37,326 nucleotides of DNA from Gammaproteobacteria bacterium bin55. Its GTDB lineage: Bacteria; Pseudomonadota; Gammaproteobacteria; Pseudomonadales; Azotimanducaceae. The notes beneath the pieces were generated by a model, which had not been told where the DNA came from, did not search any database, and saw only the letters and a program-made list of their open reading frames with translations. The position numbers were made by a program, and so were the translations under genes. Every line of letters begins with the position of its first letter. Position 1 is the stretch's first letter. Location: NCBI GenBank assembly GCA_002238665.1, contig MPMU01000017.1:1-37326 (forward strand). Reading direction: 5' to 3'. Shown piece after piece: positions 17,308 through 25,797 of the stretch.

Positions 17308-18552
17308 TCATGGATTATCAAACCAACGTTCGAGCGGCATTGACAAAAATTCGACCAGAGGAGTATGTTTTTCAGAGATGATAATGACTCGATCTGCTTT
17401 GTATTTCTCTTGAAACTCATTTAGTCCGGGCTGTTTACCAATCTTCCGTCCACTTGTTACTTCGATCGCGATCTTATGGGGTCCTCGAGTTAGAACAAAA
17501 TCAACGTCATAGGGTGACTCTCGCCAGTAGTATGCTCTGATATCGACGGTTGTTGAATTCAGAATGTGCGCGCCGACAGCGCTTTCAGTTAATCTTCCCC
17601 AGTGTGATCTATCTGCCTGTGCACTTTCGAACGTATAGTTAGCGTTTACAGACATAAGTGCATTGTTGTACACAAGCAATTTAGGGCTTGACGCGCGTAT
17701 GCGTTGGTTTGGATCCGAGTACTTCTGTAATCCCCCGACTGCGCCGACGGTAGCCAGCAAGGAAAGGTAATTTGCCAGCGTGGTCGCATTGCCAGCATCA
17801 TGTAGTTGGCCAAGCATTTTGGAGTAAGCCAATATCTGACCGGAGTATTGCGTAGCAAGAGTGAATACATTCTGGAGCAGAGCAGGTTTCCTGACTCTGG
17901 TCATAGCGAGGAACTCTCTTTGGGTAATTGGTTCTATGATCGAGTTGATCACATGTTCCTTCCAACGCACTTCCTCATTGATAAATCTGACCGAGCCTGG
18001 ATAACCACCAAAGTAGACATACTTTTGCAAGTCCCAATCAAAAGCTTGTGCCATCTCGGGAAAAGACCAGTGAGAAACTTTTAACCTCTCAATACGACCC
18101 GTCAGGCTTTCTGACAACCCCGACTGAATTAAGAGAGGCGCGGAACCCAGAATAACGACATGGAGGTTTCGATCTTCCGCGCGATCCTCGTCCCAAAGGC
18201 CTTTGACTATACTCGACCAGTCAGGGATCACCTGAATTTCGTCCAACACTAGTACAAATCCTTTAGGATGCGTATCAGCTTTTTTGCGTGCCTCTCGCCA
18301 AACTTCTACAAGCCATCTGAAGTCAGGTTTTTGTGGCCTGTCGTTTAAGTGGTCTTCCAGGACATAGTCTGACTCTCTCGTAGGAGCGTCGAGAATGAAC
18401 ATTGAGTTTGGGCGTCCACACTGTCGCAACGCTTGTCTCACAAGAGTGGACTTTCCAGTTTGTCGAGGACCAAAGACCGCAATGATGGCATGAGGTTCTT
18501 CAGCTAATCGACTGAGAAGTGTGGTGACTTGCTTTCGTTGAAATTCTGCCAT
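17308..18552 (-). CDS. AAA_14/DUF4143 ATP-binding protein
   Basis: From the ATG at 18552 the protein has 414 residues; an in-frame TTG at 18564 with AGGAA upstream is an alternative. Walker A is G-P-R-Q-T-G-K-S-T (lysine 34). Walker B is V-L-V-L-D-E-I-Q with S-A near L-G-S-A as sensor. The fold continues with the family's Y-V-Y-F-G-G-Y-P-G-S segment, then the DUF4143 region whose end holds a nuclease-like core (Y-Y-W-R-E-S-P-Y-D-V-D-F-V-L and I-A-I-E-V-T-S-G-R-K). The D...E-V-T-S-G-R-K pattern is the restriction-endonuclease-like fold seen in this group. These ATPases are widespread with poorly known roles. The upstream gap carries two matching palindromes, which suggests tight regulation, perhaps self-repression. 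Confidence 0.85.
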   Translation of the reverse strand: MAEFQRKQVTTLLSRLAEEPHAIIAVFGPRQTGKSTLVRQALRQCGRPNSMFILDAPTRESDYVLEDHLNDRPQKPDFRWLVEVWREARKKADTHPKGFVLVLDEIQVIPDWSSIVKGLWDEDRAEDRNLHVVILGSAPLLIQSGLSESLTGRIERLKVSHWSFPEMAQAFDWDLQKYVYFGGYPGSVRFINEEVRWKEHVINSIIEPITQREFLAMTRVRKPALLQNVFTLATQYSGQILAYSKMLGQLHDAGNATTLANYLSLLATVGAVGGLQKYSDPNQRIRASSPKLLVYNNALMSVNANYTFESAQADRSHWGRLTESAVGAHILNSTTVDIRAYYWRESPYDVDFVLTRGPHKIAIEVTSGRKIGKQPGLNEFQEKYKADRVIIISEKHTPLVEFLSMPLERWFDNP

Positions 18553-18572
18553 TGAATCTCTCAATTTCCTAC

Positions 18573-18588
18573 TGAATAAAATTATTCA
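18573..18588. promoter_or_regulatory. Palindrome, proximal operator-like site of the AAA_14 gene
   Basis: TGAATAA-AA-TTATTCA: seven-base arms around a two-base centre, 20 to 35 bases upstream of the ATG at 18552. It shares the core CTA[C/T]TGAATAAA[A/T]TTATTCA with the second site at 18720-18749. Confidence 0.55.
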
Positions 18589-18719
18589 CTTAAGGTTTAT
18601 TTTAGTGAGTTTCCTTGCAGGACCTGAGGTTTTGGCAACCTGAATGTGTCAAATTTGTACGCCTAACTTCCAAATAAGTGCTCTTAAACCATTGAATATA
18701 AATAAATATTTATTAAGTA

Positions 18720-18749
18720 TCTCTATTGAATAAATTTATTCAGTAGAGA
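18720..18749. promoter_or_regulatory. Long palindrome, distal operator-like site
   Basis: The perfect 16-base palindrome TGAATAAATTTATTCA (18727-18742) is extended on each side by TCTCTA/TAGAGA with one mismatched pair, giving a near-perfect 30-base dyad. TTTT follows, so a bidirectional AT-rich terminator is a rival reading, but the shared core with the site at 18573 favours a protein-binding site. Confidence 0.55.
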
Positions 18750-19095
18750 TTTTATTAGCTACATTGATCACATGAAGAAAACTTGAAAAATCAAATGCAC
18801 TCAAAAACTAGCCTTCGTTTACCGGATGGTGAGCCAATGTTGTACTTGCATGGTGGTGTCTAGCCATGCGAGAGCAGCCTCCGTTCGCCAGAGGAAATTA
18901 ATATGATCAAATGTCAGAGATCGACTGGGTGACCAGAGAGGAGTCTGTACCTTGCGCGGTGAATTCCTGCCCACTTAGCGACCGATAAGTTGGCGAGAGA
19001 GGCATCTCGTAAGAAGGGATTTGAGCGTGTCTAATGTGTCAATGGATAGTTCACCTAGAACCTAGTGAAGATACTAGGGGCTCGTCTTTCAACAA

Positions 19096-19126
19096 AGTCT
19101 AGCTGGATCAAGAATCCAGCTAGACT
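19096..19126 (-). terminator. Rho-independent terminator of the RND efflux operon
   Basis: AGTCTAGCTGGAT (19096-19108) pairs with ATCCAGCTAGACT (19114-19126) across a five-base loop. On the minus strand it is followed by a TTTG stretch and lies 45 bp after the RND pump stop. A short U-run makes the call slightly less than certain. Confidence 0.7.
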
Positions 19127-19170
19127 CAATCTGTTTGTGTAATTCGGTTACTGATATGTAGTAGCTGTCG

Positions 19171-22100
19171 TTAGGCAGTTGCCGGTTGGCTAACGTCTAA
19201 GTCACTCGAAGATGGTGTCGGATCGGGATCTTCCGTATCGCGCATCAGTGTATCTCTACGCCAGCCTAAGTCCGCCATGATGCGAATCAGAGTGGGGATC
19301 ATGATCAAGGTTATACCCGTCGCGAAGACGATTCCAAAGGCAATCGAAACAGCCATTTGATGGATGATCTTCGCATCTAATGATTGCTCTAAAAGAATTG
19401 GAATCAAGCCGAAGAATGTTGTCAGCGATGTCAATATGATCGCTCGCATCCTCGCTTTTCCCGCACTCATCAAGGCTGACACCAAATCTGCACCTTCACG
19501 GAGTTTGCGGTTGGTGTAGTGGACGAGGATCAAACTATCGTTGACCACCACTCCCGATAATGCAATACAACCGATCATTGAGATCATGTTGAAGGTGAAA
19601 TCAGGCCGGAAAAATCCGATAATCAAGTGACCAAGAATTGCTCCAATGATGCCAAATGGGATGACGCTCATTATGACTAATGGCTGCAAGTAAGATTTGA
19701 GTGGCACGGCCATCAGGGCATAGATCACGAATAGAGCTGCAAGAAAGCCAAGTCCCATTGACTCGAGCGCCATTACTTCCTGCATTGAGGTACCAGACAA
19801 TGCCCAGGACACGCCGGGGTACTTTCTCATAAGTTCGGGTAAAAATTCCTGCGCCGCCTGGTTAATCACCACTTGAGGTTGAACAACGCTGAAGTTAGCA
19901 TTTGCAGTAACCTCAACGTTGCGCTGGCCATCTATACGACGAATGGACGCAAAACCAGTGTTCGAGGAGTAACTCGCAACCGAAGAAAATGGTGCAGCAG
20001 TACCATCCGGTAAGAAAATCCACATGGACTCAAGATTACCAATGGATTTGCGTTCTTCTTCCGGGTACCGAATCATCACGCGAATTTCGGACTCGCCACG
20101 TTGGATTCGTTGAACTTCAAGTCCATAAAATGCCTGGCGGACTTGTCGCGCTAAGTTATTGAGAGTTAAGCCAGACATTGATCCTTCGGGTTTTACTTCG
20201 AGCTTTAACTCATCCGGTCCGTCTCTCGATTGGTGTCGGACCTCGTATAGCCCGTCAAATGTTTTGAGGTAATCGGAGAACTCTACCGCTGCCGCCTCTA
20301 ACATCTCTGGATTAGAGCCTCGAAGACTGATGGCTAGCGCTGACCCACCACCCATGCGATTCATGGATCGAATGGTAAGTTCATCGGTACCGGCAATTTG
20401 TCCGACCTTCTGTCGCCATCGACTAGCGATCATGGACGGTCCAGCAACGCGCCTGTCCGCTTTTTCAAGTTCAACACTAAAGGATGCTTCGGAGGTTGAA
20501 ACCCATGCGAATACGTGCTTGACGATATCATTTTCCGAGTTAAATTCCGCCTTCAGCTCATCGTTTACTTCCCAAAGCGCTGCGTTGACTTCCTTCACAA
20601 TATCCGTCAGCAACTCCTCAGGAGTTCCCTCTAGCAAGGTGATCCGTGTATTGATGAAGTCATTCTCAAATTCAGGGAAGAACGACATCCGGACGACACC
20701 CCCTTGTACGAGCCCTACGGCCAGGATCAGTATCCCGAAGAAAATCGCCATGGTCGCGTAGCGCCAATCGATTGCTTTGCGGAGCAGTGGGAGGTACACC
20801 TGGTGGACAAATTTCTGCAACAGTCGTTGCATGCCATCAGCGATTACATTAGCACCGCCGCTACCGCCTGAAGACTTCATCAGCGCTAGGTGAGAGGGAA
20901 GAATCAGTTTGGATTCAACGAGTGAGAATAGCAGACAGAGAACCACCACCCAGCCGATCGAACCATTCATCATCGACATCGGACCGGTTGTCAGAAGTAA
21001 AGGAGCGAAAGCTGCGACGGTCGTTAGTACGCCGAATGTAGCGGGGACTGCGACCCGTTGTGCGCCGCGCACAATATTTTCTGTGCTGTAACCGCTCCTT
21101 TCGGTTTCAGCACTCGCACTCTCGGCAATGATAATTGCGTCATCGACCACTACGCCGATCACCACGATAAAGCCGAACAGACTGATTACATTGATGGTGA
21201 TGTCAGGGAGAGGCAAGAAAGCGAGGCATCCTAGGAAGGAAATCGGGAGCCCGATTACCACCCACATTGCAATTCGCAGTCTCAAGAAAATGCCAAGCAA
21301 GACGAACACCAATGCCGCACCTAGACATAGGTTCTTGAGCATCATGTTCAAGCGGCCTTTAAGGTAGTAGGTGGAATCGCCCCAGGCATCAATGGAGATT
21401 GAGTCAGGAAGCGTTTTTTGACGTTCTGCTACGTACTCCTTGATGGTGTTAGCGATCTCAATCGCATTTTCATTCGACCTGGCAGAAGCTTGTAAACCTG
21501 CTGTCGGTTTACCGTTAAAGTAGCTATAGGACTGACTCTCTACAAAACCGTCGTTGACGGTTGCGATGTCACCGAGTCGAAGTGTCGAACCGTCAGCACG
21601 CGTTCTGAGAGTGATATTCTCAAATTCTTCACCTGTGTACGCCTGACCGATAGCACGAACGCGAATAGTGCCACCTTCAGATTTGATACTGCCGCCAGAG
21701 AGCGTAATGGACCATTGACGAATCACTGCTGCGATTTCATCCATGGTAAGACCATGTTCTCGTAAATTGCGTTCAGGAATTTGAATGCTGATTTCGTACG
21801 GTCGAACACCATTGAGTTCGACATAAGAAACTCCATCAAGTGCGAGCAATTCGTTCCGAATTTGTTCGGTGAGTTCTCTTAGCGAGACTTCATCTACGTC
21901 GCCAGAAATCTGAACAGAAATGGCTTGGGCGTAGAATGGACTGTATTCTTGGACGACGGGTCTTTCGGTTTCCTGTGGAAACGACGGAATCGCTTCGACG
22001 GCTTTGTACACCTCTGCGATGACATCCTGAACGTCAGCACCTTCCATGACCTCCAGGATTACTTGGCCTTGACCTTCATTAGCCACAGAGCGTATCTCTT

Positions 22101-22356
22101 TGATATGGTCTAGGTCACGAACAGCTTCCTCGATTTTTAGGAGTATACCTTCTTCTACTTCTTCGGGTGTGCCGCCCCGGTACTGCATACTGATCATGAT
22201 TCGATCGGTATTCATGGACGGCATCGTCTCTTTCTTGATGCTCCACATCGTGTAAATGCCTAAGCCGATGATGAAAAACATCAGCAGATTGGCTGCGACG
22301 TGGTTGGTTGCGAACCAACCGATAATGCCAGTTACGTTAGGTTGTTCTGTCGCCAC
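19171..22356 (-). CDS. RND-family efflux pump, inner-membrane permease subunit
   Basis: The 1061-residue protein has the AcrB/MexB-family layout: a first membrane helix (residues ~13-35), a large periplasmic loop, five helices ~335-480 and another periplasmic loop, then the last six helices ~875-1030. The relay segment in transmembrane helix 4 reads G-V-V-V-D-D-A-I-I-I-A-E-S, with the Asp-Asp pair that carries protons. Length is typical. This branch resembles multidrug/hydrophobic-compound RND pumps rather than the heavy-metal CusA type. The start is a GTG inside the last codons of the adaptor gene, a 20-base overlap that shows an operon. No outer-membrane TolC-type gene is in the window, so an outside channel is presumably shared. 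Confidence 0.93.
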   Translation of the reverse strand: MATEQPNVTGIIGWFATNHVAANLLMFFIIGLGIYTMWSIKKETMPSMNTDRIMISMQYRGGTPEEVEEGILLKIEEAVRDLDHIKEIRSVANEGQGQVILEVMEGADVQDVIAEVYKAVEAIPSFPQETERPVVQEYSPFYAQAISVQISGDVDEVSLRELTEQIRNELLALDGVSYVELNGVRPYEISIQIPERNLREHGLTMDEIAAVIRQWSITLSGGSIKSEGGTIRVRAIGQAYTGEEFENITLRTRADGSTLRLGDIATVNDGFVESQSYSYFNGKPTAGLQASARSNENAIEIANTIKEYVAERQKTLPDSISIDAWGDSTYYLKGRLNMMLKNLCLGAALVFVLLGIFLRLRIAMWVVIGLPISFLGCLAFLPLPDITINVISLFGFIVVIGVVVDDAIIIAESASAETERSGYSTENIVRGAQRVAVPATFGVLTTVAAFAPLLLTTGPMSMMNGSIGWVVVLCLLFSLVESKLILPSHLALMKSSGGSGGANVIADGMQRLLQKFVHQVYLPLLRKAIDWRYATMAIFFGILILAVGLVQGGVVRMSFFPEFENDFINTRITLLEGTPEELLTDIVKEVNAALWEVNDELKAEFNSENDIVKHVFAWVSTSEASFSVELEKADRRVAGPSMIASRWRQKVGQIAGTDELTIRSMNRMGGGSALAISLRGSNPEMLEAAAVEFSDYLKTFDGLYEVRHQSRDGPDELKLEVKPEGSMSGLTLNNLARQVRQAFYGLEVQRIQRGESEIRVMIRYPEEERKSIGNLESMWIFLPDGTAAPFSSVASYSSNTGFASIRRIDGQRNVEVTANANFSVVQPQVVINQAAQEFLPELMRKYPGVSWALSGTSMQEVMALESMGLGFLAALFVIYALMAVPLKSYLQPLVIMSVIPFGIIGAILGHLIIGFFRPDFTFNMISMIGCIALSGVVVNDSLILVHYTNRKLREGADLVSALMSAGKARMRAIILTSLTTFFGLIPILLEQSLDAKIIHQMAVSIAFGIVFATGITLIMIPTLIRIMADLGWRRDTLMRDTEDPDPTPSSSDLDVSQPATA

Positions 22357-23893
22357 TGTAGCGTACCTTCATTCCGGGTAGTGGTTGATCTATTGGAGTA
22401 ATACAGTAAATATCGCCTTCGTTCAATCCGTCCGTGATATAGGCGTTAGAAGCGTCCATGCGTAAAACCGTGACTTCTTGTGGGTAAATCTTATTTTCGG
22501 CGTCGACAAGCCAAACAATGTTTCCATCTATGGCATGTCTCGGAAGAGTGAACACCATGCCTCCGTCTTTACCTTTGATGCTTGCGGTGACAAATGAACC
22601 TATCCGCAGGGCATTGGTACCATCGCCCTCCAGATCATAGGGGTCGACTATTTGAGCCACGACGTAAATGACCCTTGACGTCTGATCAATGACACCTTCA
22701 CTCCGAACCACCGTGGCTTGCCAGGTTTTGGTTTCATCTGCAATATCAGACGATAATTCCACTGGTAAGTAAGAATCAGGTCCATTAGGAAGATCGATGT
22801 ATTTCAGATCCGTCAAGGTAAGCGGTAACCGCACTTCAGCAAAGTCTACGGCAATTGTTTCTGCTACCTGTGAACCGGCATTTATGAACTGTCCGATGTC
22901 TGCGCGCTTGTCCAGGATCATGCCGTCGTAAGGAGCCATAATGATCGTTCGAGTCAGATCTTCTTGCGCCTTAAGTAAGCGGGCTTCCGATGAAGCCAAT
23001 TCTGCCAATACTTGATTCATTTGTGGCCGACGAAGGGTGAGGGCTGAGGGTTCAGGCGTTTCGTTAACCGTTTGTTTAAGTCGCTGCCAATCCTCTAGTG
23101 CGTAGCCAGCAAGTGCTTGTTCTTGTTCCATCTTTGTTTTTACGCCAGCGACTTCTGCTTCGGCAGTTTTCAATGCGGCTTCATAGTTCCTAGGATCAAT
23201 GGTGATCAAGGTATCGCCAGTCTTGAAAAAACCACCGCGCACGAATGCATCCGCAACGTTTACGATTTGCCCCGAGACCTCAGAGACTAGCGTGGTTCGA
23301 GTCCTTGGACTCACGGTACCGCGGGATGTGATGTAGTGAGTCAGTGGTTCACGTTTAGCTGTCCCAATTTCCACCAGGATGGATGGCAATTCAAACGCTA
23401 CCTGTGCCGCGCGTGGCGGTTGTATGGTTAGAAGCTGATATCCGAAGATAGCGACAGCCAAAATTAGGATCGGAATAGACCCGAAGAGGATTTTTCTAAG
23501 CACTCCTTTTGAGGTGGACTTACCTTTGGATTGGGTCTTTTTGCTTGGGGTGTCCTCACCACTACTGGTTGGCTTGCGCCGTTGTTTTCGAGCTTTGCGT
23601 GTATTGCTACCTGTTGCCTGAATAGGGTCTTCAGGTGAAGATGCTACTTCTGGGTTTGAACCCTTCTCCGCTTCTAGCGATGCGTCGGTAATCGAGAAGC
23701 GAGTCTGTTGTGTTTCGCTTTCTGCTTGCGCGGACTCGGTCTCTGCAATAGATGAATCGATTGCTGAACCTCTGGTTGGCTTGGCCGACGACGAAGAGGA
23801 TTCTGCTTCTCGTGAAGTCTGTGAGTCTTGGATTGGTGCTTTGGACGTATCACCCTTTACATCGGGTGGCGTTCCGGTGAATTTAGTGCTAAT
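22337..23893 (-). CDS. RND efflux periplasmic adaptor (membrane fusion protein) with unusual N-terminal extension
   Basis: The adaptor proper (from V-L-R-K-I-L at 23503) has 388 residues. It has a signal-anchor (F-G-S-I-P-I-L-I-L-A-V-A-I-F-G-Y), a lipoyl/barrel segment (E-V-S-G-Q-I-V-N-V), a coiled coil (A-E-A-E-V-A-G-V-K), a second barrel (I-M-A-P-Y-D-G-M-I-L-D) and a C-terminal beta-barrel. The GTG at 23503 is a poor start because AAAGGAG abuts it. In the same frame the sequence remains open 130 more codons, reading as a serine/threonine/lysine-rich low-complexity tail (A-R-K-Q-R-R-K-P ... S-K-K-T-Q-S-K-G-K-S). It contains no ATG, GTG or TTG; the first candidate is an ATT at 23893 (or 23923). 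I annotate the long form with reduced certainty; the short form 22337-23503 is the fallback. Confidence 0.6.
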   Translation of the reverse strand: MSTKFTGTPPDVKGDTSKAPIQDSQTSREAESSSSSAKPTRGSAIDSSIAETESAQAESETQQTRFSITDASLEAEKGSNPEVASSPEDPIQATGSNTRKARKQRRKPTSSGEDTPSKKTQSKGKSTSKGVLRKILFGSIPILILAVAIFGYQLLTIQPPRAAQVAFELPSILVEIGTAKREPLTHYITSRGTVSPRTRTTLVSEVSGQIVNVADAFVRGGFFKTGDTLITIDPRNYEAALKTAEAEVAGVKTKMEQEQALAGYALEDWQRLKQTVNETPEPSALTLRRPQMNQVLAELASSEARLLKAQEDLTRTIIMAPYDGMILDKRADIGQFINAGSQVAETIAVDFAEVRLPLTLTDLKYIDLPNGPDSYLPVELSSDIADETKTWQATVVRSEGVIDQTSRVIYVVAQIVDPYDLEGDGTNALRIGSFVTASIKGKDGGMVFTLPRHAIDGNIVWLVDAENKIYPQEVTVLRMDASNAYITDGLNEGDIYCITPIDQPLPGMKVRYSGDRTT

Positions 23894-23923
23894 GGTTTCT
23901 TCTCTATGACAAGCTACCTTAAT

Positions 23924-24274
23924 CTAGTTCAGTACTTAGGCAACTTCAATCGTGAAAATTCCCGATCGCGGGATGCGTTCGAGATACAGGTTGAATATAG
24001 GTGGGGTATAGTCTGCGGGCAGAAAAATCCTCCCACAGAAGCTATTAGTGTGCATATGTGTATGGATTCATTTTAATGAATTCTCGAAAAATCAGTACCA
24101 GTGCGTAACTGTGAGATTGGGAGATTGAACTCAGGTATATAGGTGTCCTATCAAAATCTACAATTCCTTTTACGCAGTTCGTTCTAAGAAACTACGGAGA
24201 TATTTGCCGGAAGGTTTCAAGAATGGCTCAGTACTAGGCCTACATTCCTAAAACTATTTGTTTGAATCTCTGAC
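23924..24274. other. Divergent intergenic region, adaptor and PhyH genes
   Basis: No gene is supported. It lies between the divergent adaptor and PhyH-Smr genes and so should hold both promoters, but no clear -35/-10 pair can be assigned by eye. Confidence 0.4.
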
Positions 24275-25090
24275 GTGGCTACGGCGATTTCCCCAACAAC
24301 ACACCAATGTCGTCGACTGAGTCTCGAGGAACGTAGTCAATATCGACTTGAGTATTCTCGAGACGGGTACGTTGTCATTCGAAATTTTGCAAGGAGTGAA
24401 TATCTGTCCGAGCTGCAAGGTCAAGCTCTTAAAGAACTCCAGTACCGGCGTCAACCCGTTGAGTACGAAGCGGACCTAGGATACCCCGGTGCTCCTGAGA
24501 GTCGCAGTGCCCACGGTGGGCAAACCATCAGGCGATTATTACATGCCTACACCCGACATCAGTGTTTTAAAGATTTCGTTACCGATCCAGAGCTCATTCG
24601 TAGTTTGCGAATTTTTAGCAACCGAAACGGTTTAGTGTTTACGCCAAACCACCACAATTGCCTCATGTCCAAGCATCCGGGATTTTCCAGTTCCACTTAC
24701 TGGCACCAAGATATTAGGTATTGGCACTTTGAAAAGTCTGAATTGGTTTCGGTATGGCTTGGACTGACCGACGAAAACGCTGAAAATGGTGCACTCAAAG
24801 TCATACCCGGTAGTCATCGACTTGCACCTGAAGCGTATGAATTAGGTAATCAGAGTTTCTTGGATCCGAAAAGTAAAAAAAATCAATCTCTGATAAAACA
24901 TGCAAAACAGATTGAGTTACAAGCCGGAGACGCTCTGTTTTTTCACTGTCGTCTGTTCCACGGTGCGAATAGAAATGATTCCTCAGAGGTAAAACTGTCA
25001 TTGGTGTTGACGTACCACTCAGACGATAACCATCCTATTGAAGGCTCTCGCTCGACCAAGGCCCCAGAAATTCCTCTCGATAATGTCTGA
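24275..25090 (+). CDS. PhyH-family dioxygenase coupled to an Smr gene
   Basis: The 271-residue protein from GTG 24275 is a compact PhyH double-stranded beta-helix protein. H144 and D146 lie in Y-W-H-Q-D-I-R, and H229 in L-F-H-G-A-N. The basic residue that usually binds 2-oxoglutarate would be expected about 11 residues after H229; here it is lysine 240 (E-V-K-L-S-L) rather than arginine, which may tune or reduce cosubstrate binding. The remaining features (F-T-P-N-H-H-N and N-G-A-L-K-V-I-P-G-S-H-R) are typical. The substrate is unknown. Its last codons overlap the start of the following Smr gene by eight bases. Confidence 0.85.
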   Translation: MATAISPTTHQCRRLSLEERSQYRLEYSRDGYVVIRNFARSEYLSELQGQALKELQYRRQPVEYEADLGYPGAPESRSAHGGQTIRRLLHAYTRHQCFKDFVTDPELIRSLRIFSNRNGLVFTPNHHNCLMSKHPGFSSSTYWHQDIRYWHFEKSELVSVWLGLTDENAENGALKVIPGSHRLAPEAYELGNQSFLDPKSKKNQSLIKHAKQIELQAGDALFFHCRLFHGANRNDSSEVKLSLVLTYHSDDNHPIEGSRSTKAPEIPLDNV

Positions 25091-25637
25091 AAAAAAGGAA
25101 GACGTCGATTTTCTGAAGGAGATGGAAGGGGTTGAAAAGATGGACCCGACCTCCAAGATCGAAGGAATCTACACCTCTGATCAGTCTTTTCGTTTTGAGG
25201 AGGTTCGAGAGAACGCCCAGTACTTACCTGAAGAGGATTCCAAGATCTATCCATACGATGTCGACGAGTATGTCGAACCTGACGCAGTAATCGAATGGAA
25301 GCTCGATGGAGTCCAACCTGGAGATTTCAAGAACCTGAAGGAAGGTATCTACGCGCCACAGTCTGAGATTGATTTACACCATCGATCAGTCGCTGAAACG
25401 CGAACCATACTCTGGGAATATCTAGCAGATGCTCATGCTAACAGTGAACGTACCGTACTGGTAGTACACGGTCGCGGTATGCGCGGTAGAGTAAAAGGTA
25501 GATTGAAGAGTTTTGTGCGTGTTTGCCTTATCGCAGATCCGAAAGTTCTGGCTTTTTGCTCCGCTCCTCGACATATGGGTGGAACTGGGGCGGTATTGGT
25601 GCAATTACGGAAGATTCGGACGGTTTGGGAAGGATAG
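25083..25637 (+). CDS. Smr domain protein, SmrA-like DNA endonuclease
   Basis: From ATG 25083 the protein has 184 residues: an acidic, unstructured N-terminus (~1-90), then an Smr domain with the I-D-L-H motif (D97-L98-H99), the V-V-H-G-R-G motif (H129) and the G-G-T-G-A loop (166-170). Smr domains fold like the C-terminal domain of MutS2 and nick DNA or RNA; the SmrA group acts as a nicking endonuclease in E. coli. The ATG lies within the PhyH end (ATGTCTGA), so expression is coupled. A frame continuing further upstream adds 15 residues but has no reason to be used. Confidence 0.88.
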   Translation: MSEKKEDVDFLKEMEGVEKMDPTSKIEGIYTSDQSFRFEEVRENAQYLPEEDSKIYPYDVDEYVEPDAVIEWKLDGVQPGDFKNLKEGIYAPQSEIDLHHRSVAETRTILWEYLADAHANSERTVLVVHGRGMRGRVKGRLKSFVRVCLIADPKVLAFCSAPRHMGGTGAVLVQLRKIRTVWEG

Positions 25638-25797
25638 TTTCCATTATTTAACGTGCAATACGACTAGTCTGCTCGTCCGTCGGCGTTAGCATCTTCCAAA
25701 GGTGTTTTTTGACTAGGTGGAGTTCAGTTGCTTCAAGCAAATACGATGACTCGTTGTCAACTTTAATCAATACTCTCTCCTTAATAGGAATAAGTTT

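Larger units (their letters stand above)
18565..19090. other. Regulatory-looking intergenic region between the AAA_14 and RND genes
   Basis: No gene is seen. It is AT-rich up to about 18780 and holds the two palindromes; on the minus strand a TTGACA-like hexamer occurs (about 18650), without a well-placed -10. From 18790 to 19090 nothing is recognised. Confidence 0.4.

Noticed and set aside
18720..18749. Reading the long palindrome only as a terminator
   Set aside because: It lacks a GC-rich stem and a loop, and its core recurs at 18573-18588, which fits a binding site better; a bidirectional terminator remains possible.
20330..21367. Several plus-strand open frames inside the RND pump gene
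   Set aside because: They run antisense through a 1061-residue protein with clear family motifs; composition shadows.
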